64,000 nt of DNA. Origin: Hermatobates lingyangjiaoensis (Eukaryota > Arthropoda > Insecta > Hemiptera > Hermatobatidae). Position 1 is the stretch's first letter; each line of letters begins with the position of its first letter. The position numbers and the translations under genes were made by a program. The notes under the pieces are model-generated. The model saw only the letters and a program-made list of their open reading frames with translations. It ran no database searches and had not been told where the DNA came from. Below are positions 57,202 through 64,000 of this stretch, piece by piece. Where the stretch lies: assembly GCA_026182355.1 (NCBI GenBank), contig JAPFBL010000001.1:124001-188000 (forward strand). Direction: 5' to 3'.

Positions 57202-57377
57202 CTTTAAATTACACAAAGCACGACACAGAAAAAAGAATTAAAAAAACACTTACAGAATTCAATATTTCGAACTGTTGTTCGTCATCAGGAGTGGACTAGA
57301 AGAGAGAGAGATCTCCCCACGGGGAAGAATGGAGCGCGAAGCGCTCCGTTTCGCGCTATATATATCTATATATATGT
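57201..57377 (-). mobile_element. Second family C PLE end, with ribozyme
   Basis: ACTTTAAATTACACAAAGCA then CGACACAGAAAA match 56080-56110. The minus-strand ribozyme at 57253-57295 reads CTC, CTGATGA, C, GAAC/GTTC, GAAA, ATAT, T, GA with all core bases intact. The element is truncated near GGAGCGCGAAGCGCTCC, an 8-bp GC-rich palindrome, and ends in a TA run. Confidence 0.7.
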
Positions 57378-58121
57378 AACTTTATAAGTACAAGAAAACT
57401 GATTCCAGGGATTCAATTACAGTGTTGATAACGACTATACTGATAAGAATGTTCATATTCGTGGACTAACTATCTTCCATAATGGCATAAATAAATATCC
57501 ACTTCAGTAGAAATTATTAAGTGTTTCTATTCGATATATTTACTTAGAATACGGTGGACCGGATCTAAAACGTGGTTGTTCCACGTTTCAGAACAAAATT
57601 CTAAGAACACAGTCAGGTTATTTAAAATGATCGTTTCCACTTGGCATAGACATTAAATGGTATTATTTAACAATCCTTAAATGGTTAAAATGTATGCATC
57701 AATGTCGTGTTATCTTTAATTGTTTCAATATATTACATACTTTCCATATCAAGTTGACACTTTATTCCACGATTTGCTTTAAAATTATATAAACGAAAAT
57801 TTGTAGTGATTTCTACTCAAGTTTATTATAAGCAAAAATTACCGCATTCGTTGACAATCAATTTAATTTTGAATTTATTTTAATGTTATCGTGAAAACAT
57901 ATTATTAAAATGTTATAAACTTGTGGACTCGTTTATTTTAATATTGTTACAATCACTTTGATAGCTTTGACGAAAATAGAACACTTCTATGAGAAGCTTA
58001 GATATTAGGCAGATTCTATATCGTGTTGATATTTGGTAAAGGGTAATGTCAGTACTTGTTAGTGATCATTTATGCTTATATAACATTCATACAGCCTAAT
58101 TTTTTAGTCAATGTTCTGTTT
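57378..58121. other. Non-coding DNA, no gene seen
   Basis: No supportable feature. Confidence 0.5.
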
Positions 58122-58220
58122 AAAAAGATTTCACATAAACACGTGAAAGAACAATCAATGATCAAACCACAATATGAAATGGAAAAATACGACTAACATC
58201 TTTCAACCGTAACAAGCGGT
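58122..58220 (-). mobile_element. Family A PLE end, single truncated arm
   Basis: GATTTCACATAAACACGTGA, ATCAATGATCAAACCACAAT and ATCTTTCAACCGTAACAAGC then CGGTCTG; homology stops inside ribozyme stem II. There is no opposing arm here. Confidence 0.75.
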
Positions 58221-59111
58221 CTGTTTAATATGAGTTGAAACAAAAAAAAAATATGTGGGTCATAATGAACTTCATTATTCATTATTAACATTAATCAACA
58301 TCGTTACCAACGAGATTAGTTCTGGATTTATTGCAATGTGAATATCGTGTAAATGCATTGTCAAACTGTATGAGAAAGATATTATCACAGTCATAAATAA
58401 ACAAAATCAATTTCTAAATGTATATAAATAAATATAATATATATTTATTATAAATATATATAATGTACTTTACTATATTGATTTTAAAATTAATAACAAA
58501 AATTTAATCTTGTTCTTGTACAATATGAAAAGATTCTGCACATGTAAATTAAAATTAGTAATTACTAATGTAATATTGTTTGTAATATGTTAAATTAATG
58601 TAGCTACTGTTATGCAACATTCTATTAAGGGAATAATTAAACCAAGTTTGGTTTGTAGAATCACTAGAAGAGAGAGTTCCAGTTAATACCTGTATGTCCA
58701 TTAATTAATGAGCAAGTAATGATAATACACATTTCCACTGTTTGAAAATTACCGGAATGCTATAACATTTTTTTCTAGAATAAAACTATAACAAAGTAAA
58801 ATATCATTATGAAATCTCTAATGAAGTGACTTGTGGAGACTTTTTGATATTGTGATATGATATAGTAGATCCAGTTTTAGCCTGAGCAGATACAGGTAGA
58901 TATCAAAAATGTATTCTCTAACTTCAAAACTTTTGTGTATAACAAAATAAAAAAATACTTATGGTCACTATACTTAATAGTAAGTAACTGTGGAAGTAAG
59001 CACTAATATTCTAGTATTAGTAATGTTCCAAATATTATAATATTTTTTTAAAAATTCATACCAATGTATTGGTCCAGAAAATATATCATATACTATGATT
59101 ATATATAGTTA
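58221..59111. other. Non-coding DNA, no gene seen
   Basis: No supportable feature. Confidence 0.5.
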
Positions 59112-59260
59112 ATGGGTTAGTTCCACTGAGGTTAGTAATATTAGAATTAGTAATAATACAATCCGTCATACCTCGTAAAGTCTCAGAAAGGCTTGAGCAG
59201 TTTCGGGTCCGTCTGGATCCCATCTTCAAGAGCAACTAACGGACTGTGAATGTTATTTTA
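59112..59260 (-). mobile_element. Family J PLE-like end with hammerhead-like motif
   Basis: It shares GTTAGTTCCACTGAGGTTAG and GTAATATTAGAAT with 25676-25850. On the minus strand: GTTGCTC, TTGAAGA (C3 changed to T), T, GGGATCC..GGACCC (6 bp plus one bulge, loop AGAC), GAAA, CTGCTC, AAGC. Stem II is strong, unlike the copy at 25.7 kb, but the core and stem III are off consensus. An open frame of 103 codons on the other strand (59250-59561) has no recognisable motif. Confidence 0.5.
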
Positions 59261-59967
59261 CATAACATACAAACATGGTGTACTCAAACCTATCTGTCAA
59301 ATATCTCTCTCCTGCATAGCTGATTCCGGGTATGGAATCGCTGCACCATTTGATCACCTCGTATGCTGCCAATGCAGTCTCGGTCATCTCACTTCTTTGT
59401 TACCATATTTTTTTCCCTCCATATTCATTCACTGTATTTCTAGGTTAATCAATTTCTTAATTACGCCACATCCTAAAATTCTACTGGGCAGTGAACTCTG
59501 CAGCATGAAGTCTATTTTTGGTCAAATAAAGTCAGACACTACTCTTTTTCTCCCTGCATGATCTAAGTCTTGGTCAGTTATATTTCTCAATGGTTAACAG
59601 TTCCCCGCTTTTGTACTTTCACTTTTACTTCCTATGTACCTTCTTTCCAGTTAATATTTGAGTTTTTTTTTTTAATTTTTAGTGTTCTATTTAAAGAATT
59701 TTAGGTAAAAAATGTATTAGTTATGTTCACAAAATATACTGTAACACATTTTTCCTACCATGCAATTATACGATTGATATATGATCTACAGTTCAGCCCT
59801 CTATAAAAATCTCATTTGTGTTTAATCTCTTTATAATCTGTCAAATTTTTTGGCCAATAATATTCACATGCTGACGGGGAATTTCTTTTAGTTCTTTTAG
59901 TAACCGTAATTCAACAATTTATATGAGAAAATATGCGAGAAATATGAACATAGTTTCACAAATACTA

Positions 59968-60085
59968 CTATCAATGATCAAACCACAATAAGAAAATGGG
60001 AAAGCAAGACTAAGATCTTTCCCATTTTCTTATTGTGGTTTGATCATTGATTGTTATTTCACGTGTTTATGTGAAATCTTTTTAT
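59968..60085. mobile_element. Family A PLE ends, collapsed inverted pair
   Basis: ATCAATGATCAAACCACAAT, AAGAAAATGGGAAAGCAAG and ACTAAGATCTTTC join directly to CCCATTTTCTTATTGTGG and GATCATTGATTG, ending with TTTCACGTGTTTATGTGAAA. The ribozyme core is lost at the junction. The extra A (AAGAAAATGGG) is in both arms, which suggests one arm was copied from the other. Confidence 0.8.
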
Positions 60086-60702
60086 CGATAAATACTACTA
60101 TGTATATTTTTTTAGTGTACACGCCATGTTAATGATATTTAACTAAGTTAACGAATACTTTCGTCTATAACTATTGCAATATATCGTATGCAAATTTTAG
60201 TTGACAAAAAAACTAATATAGGTTTTTTTGTTATCGTTTAGTGCATATTTTTTTACAACACGTATACTTTTTAATAACTACATAATGTAAATGTGTACAG
60301 TAATTTTATTTTCAGTTGAAACGATAGAAAGTTGAAATGTTTTGTTGAATATGTTCGTACCAATAGGTTTTTAGAACCTCTTACTGTTAGATGTTAGAAT
60401 TCAATATAAATATCATAAAGGTGAACGGGTAAGTGCTGCTATTTTCAGAAATATTCAAACGAAATTCCAAGTTGTAGAAAGTTAAATTAGGAATAAAACT
60501 TTAAAGTTTCCTAAAGAAGCCCTGAGGAAAAGGTACGGTTTTAACTTCCTGTTAATAAAGAGTTCTGTCAAACATTTCTCCTTTGAAGATGTATGTTTCA
60601 GTTCTCCTGATCAACTTTATCTCAGACAGATAACTTTATGTGACATTAAGTAACATTTATTCATACAAATTAAATATCTCTTTAATTTCTTTTTTCTAAT
60701 AT

Positions 60703-60839
60703 TTTACTTTACAATAATATGTAGTGATTATGAAAAAGAATTACTTTTGTGATTTTGATGAATTTACAAGTTTTGAGGTACTTGAATCCAGTTTTGAAGT
60801 TTATTTGATGGTGATGGTGATGATGATGATGGTGGTGCC

Positions 60840-60897
<58 letters not shown>

Positions 60898-60932
60898 TGT
60901 GTGTGTGTGTATGTGTGTGTGTGTTTGTGTCT
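60703..60932 (+). repeat. Rpt1 fragment with expanded (GT)n
   Basis: TTTTACTTTACAATAATATG, TAGTGATTATGAAAAAG, GATTTTGATGAATTTACAAG and TTTTGAGGTA follow the left end of Rpt1. At the position of the family's GT/GGGT simple repeat there are GATGATGATG units and then about 90 bp of GT (60841-60932). The frames on both strands through it are repeat artefacts. Confidence 0.75.
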
Positions 60933-63900
60933 TTTATCAGTCTGTTAGATTGCACAGAAGGTTTTGAAACCAATTTTTTAAACACAATCTTAGTTAGGAA
61001 TATACTCGTATGATATCACTTCTGAGTCTAGTTAGTAAAAATGATTCAACTTTTATGTGGGTACATGTGCACATTGGAATACAGGGGAATTAGGCAACCG
61101 ACTGCTGGAGGTTAAAGTCATGAAAATAAGGTCCAAAGAATTGTGCTTATGTTGCACTTGCTTCCAGGATATAACTAATGAATAGATAACGAAGAAATCA
61201 GATAAAATAAGTACAGGTAAACGGTTCTATTTTAGTCTAAAAAGCTTATTCCAACGGAACTTAATAATATTAGAAAATAACAAATCATCAAAGGAAGTAT
61301 TTAAAAATGTGGGTTGGAAGATCCAACTAACATTGTTCTCTTAGCCATCACTTATGCAAGCTGAAATGAACAGTAGGCACACTTTCTCTTGAAGATGAAA
61401 AAATCTCTTGGATCTTTTTGGTAAAATATCTTTGCCCAATCATACTCAAAACTAATAAAATTGAGTAATACTTTATCAAAAACAGTTATAATGTTCATTA
61501 AGGAACTTAATTAAATCAACAGTTGTATTTATATCTAAATTATTTCTACTTTCATTACCATAAATGTTCTATTTTTGCATGCGTGGAAATTTTATATGTA
61601 CGTAAAATTTTGATTTATTATACGTTACAGTAAGTAGTATAGTAATCAGTAAAAGACTTAATTAATTATAGTAATCAATGTAAAAATTAGTTAACTGTCA
61701 TGTGAATGCAGAGGAATGAGGTAGTAGTCCAATAGGACGGGACGGGGTTTAACCCAAACGAACCTTCTTTCGTCTAATTTTTATGCATAACACCAATCAA
61801 CTTCCTTATGAATACAATTAATGAAGCCGTTAGCAGGATAATCCGGAAGGAAGATGATTAGCTTAAACAGCCAGGTCTAATTCAGTATAGTAAGCTTATT
61901 AGACTGAACTTAAATTATAATAAAATACTATATCTTCAAGAAAAGGATTTAAAAGATATGTAGAAAGTCTAAGCAAATATTGTTCTCATAATACCAATTA
62001 TGGAGTTGAAGTTGGCATTATACGAAGAGTTCACACTATTTCTGGAAGAATCAGAAATCTTTGGACACATTGTATTTATTTCCAATCGTCTCTCACATTT
62101 TAAAATGTCTGACAAATTATAATTAAAACGATATTTTCGAAGACAATTCTTTAAGTTAAATGATATGTTTGACTAATGAACTTAGAATCTAAAGTTTATT
62201 TTAGAAATGATAAAGAGAAGCTCAAAAAATATAGTCGTGGGCACAAGTACCTTGAAACTCAGCTCCTCACTATAATAATGGTAATAGAAATAATAATAAC
62301 ATGTCAGATTGTCCACACAATTAACGACTTCAGCTTTGTTATAACTGATAAAATGGATATACACCCATTAAAACAAATTGAATCATTAAATTGATTATCC
62401 ATTAATTTGATAAAATTTTGTCCAGTGTTTGATATTACATTCATACAATAGTCACATTAAATTGAAACTAAAACTAACCAAAACAAAGGTCACTCCAGAT
62501 GTTTATTACTAGTTTTAAAGAAGATGTTTTAATTACAATTGACAATGTGTATTATGAAATTTATAAACTAATCAAACTCTATTTCATTTCTCCGTTATAT
62601 GATATCAAAATGTCTAAATATATATATATACAGGACACATTTAGCAAAGTTAAATGATAATGCAAATATTACAATGAAAAGCGTAAGAAAAAGTGCAACA
62701 ATGAACACTAACTTTAAATAGAAGTTACTCTTTTGAGTGGTTTGTAAGTTAACTTGTTTTTTTATTGCATATTCACGCAATTTATAAGGTGTTATATGAC
62801 AGAAATATCTGGAAAACTGCAATTGTAAAACAATAATGAAAGAGTAATGGTTTCCTTAGATAGTAATGTTATATGTTCAATTGAACGGCTTTGAGCAAAG
62901 AATAGAAGAAATATAATTGTTTCAGGTCAATTAAATCATCCTATTCATTCTTACCAGTTAATAGTATTTTTAATATTTCTTTATATTTATGTAAGCATAT
63001 TTTCTACTAATTCCCATATAGTTTGGTTACTTTTACTATTGGTAATATGAAATTAATATAAATTAAAACTTGTAATTTTCATGAGAAGGGGAAGTAGGTT
63101 TCAAATATTGTGATGTTGGTTTAACTGACATTAAAGCTTGATAACAGTAAGATTTTCTTCTTGTAAATTTTTAGATACATCTAGAATCAACATCTATACT
63201 GTGTTTGAGTATAATAATAACAAACATCCATGGTATATTTTGAGCTGAGTTACCAAAGTAGTTGATATTACACTTGGTGGATAATGAGATTTCTTCAATA
63301 GTCAATTTTTGTTTGGGGGGCTTGAAACCAGTCAGTTTGTCCACTAAGAGTCAGTTGAACCTGCTAGGATATAAATGTAGGCATTTGCATCATGAATTTC
63401 AAATATTGTTTCGACTTTCCCAAGTATAACCTTTATTTCGTAAAGTATTTAATCGCATACTGTCCCACAGTAAGCATGCGTCTGTGAACCTTACAGCAAA
63501 GAATTAAAATAACAACAAGAAATGGGCCCAAGTTTTTTTTACGACATAACTGGTCTCCGTCGGAGATACACGATGATATATGTGAACAAGGAATAGCATG
63601 ACTTTGATGAGGACTTGGTCAAATAATTTTAGTTCCATTTCTGAATTTGTTACTGTAGTTCAGCGGTTCATATTTATTTCAGATATTTACGTGAAATCTT
63701 GGTTCATATATTAGACACATCTGCGGTGATAACTTTTTTTCCACTTTCACATCATGACAGCTCTCAGCTAGAACTCCAAATCTAGGTTTTACTGAGCCTG
63801 TCATAACTGTAGGTAAGTTCAGTGACCAAAAAACCTTCCGTCTGCTATCCAGTTAACGCAATCAGCGTAATCTGTTGCCCGCACCGCAGCGCAGAGGTCG

Positions 63901-64000
63901 TTGAATAGGCCCATGGGAATGAGAGGGTCTACCATCTTAGTGGAAAAAAACCTTTCTAGGGAAGAAGACCCTGAGCCCAAGGGAGAGCATTCCACCGTAT
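60933..64000. other. Non-coding DNA, no gene supported
   Basis: I see no gene. Frames at 62176-62394 (plus), 62182-62364 (minus) and 62595-62822 (minus) are AT-driven. The last 250 bases (about 63750-64000) are GC-richer, with CCGCACCGCAGCGCAGAGG, and look like the edge of a repeat or gene fragment that continues beyond the window. I cannot identify it. Confidence 0.35.

Noticed and set aside
60724..60985. Open frames on both strands with Cys/Val and Thr/His runs
   Set aside because: They are translations of the (GT)n repeat in an Rpt1 fragment.

Overview
This is a gene-poor, AT-rich stretch of animal nuclear DNA. I infer an invertebrate, possibly a lophotrochozoan such as a mollusc, but the sequence does not prove it. 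The reasons are: one complete animal-type SLC41 magnesium transporter gene; many (TA)n, (GT)n and (GA)n microsatellites; tRNA-like SINEs; hAT-like and TA-target MITEs; decayed non-LTR retrotransposons; and, above all, many fragments of Penelope-like retroelements (PLEs) that carry hammerhead-ribozyme (HHR) motifs. Nothing looks bacterial, viral or organellar.

Layout. 1-14.7 kb: two copies of an unclassified 1.5-2.3 kb repeat ('Rpt1'), one SINE and otherwise unassigned DNA. 14.7-18.2 kb: decayed PLE reverse transcriptase pieces, a 440-bp hAT-like MITE with 8-bp target duplications, and inverted PLE ends. 20.4-24.7 kb: a dense PLE nest bounded by microsatellites, with two GIY-YIG endonuclease ORFs from different PLE families, ribozyme-bearing ends of about five families, a 442-bp MITE with perfect 28-bp inverted repeats, and a 0.7-kb inverted repeat holding the start of a PLE protein. 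25.7-33.5 kb: further PLE ends, a 26-bp satellite, a second SINE and two non-LTR retrotransposon remnants. 33.5-46.7 kb: the quietest part, with the intronless SLC41 gene (minus strand, 41481-42953), a 107-bp hairpin and a 61-bp tandem repeat. 46.7-51 kb: two more Rpt1 copies in opposite orientation, one of them broken up by PLE insertions. 51-64 kb: PLE relics, an unidentified 90-codon open frame that is partly duplicated in inverted orientation, a second PLE nest (55.8-57.4 kb), and two Rpt1 fragments.

The SLC41 gene is the only host gene I can support. It would encode a 490-residue multi-pass membrane protein with the duplicated MgtE-type transport domain. Everything else recognisable is mobile DNA. 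The most interesting theme is that about ten sequence-distinct PLE families here share one small-ribozyme layout: a CUGANGA-like core, a stem II hairpin, GAAA, a very short palindromic stem III, a UH site, and then bases that pair back to the sequence just before the core. Several copies lie head to head as inverted repeats. In one family the start codon of the PLE protein lies inside ribozyme stem III. HHRs in PLEs are known; the variety, the inverted layout and the AUG overlap are what deserve a second look. Family letters A-J and 'Rpt1' are my own labels for this window.
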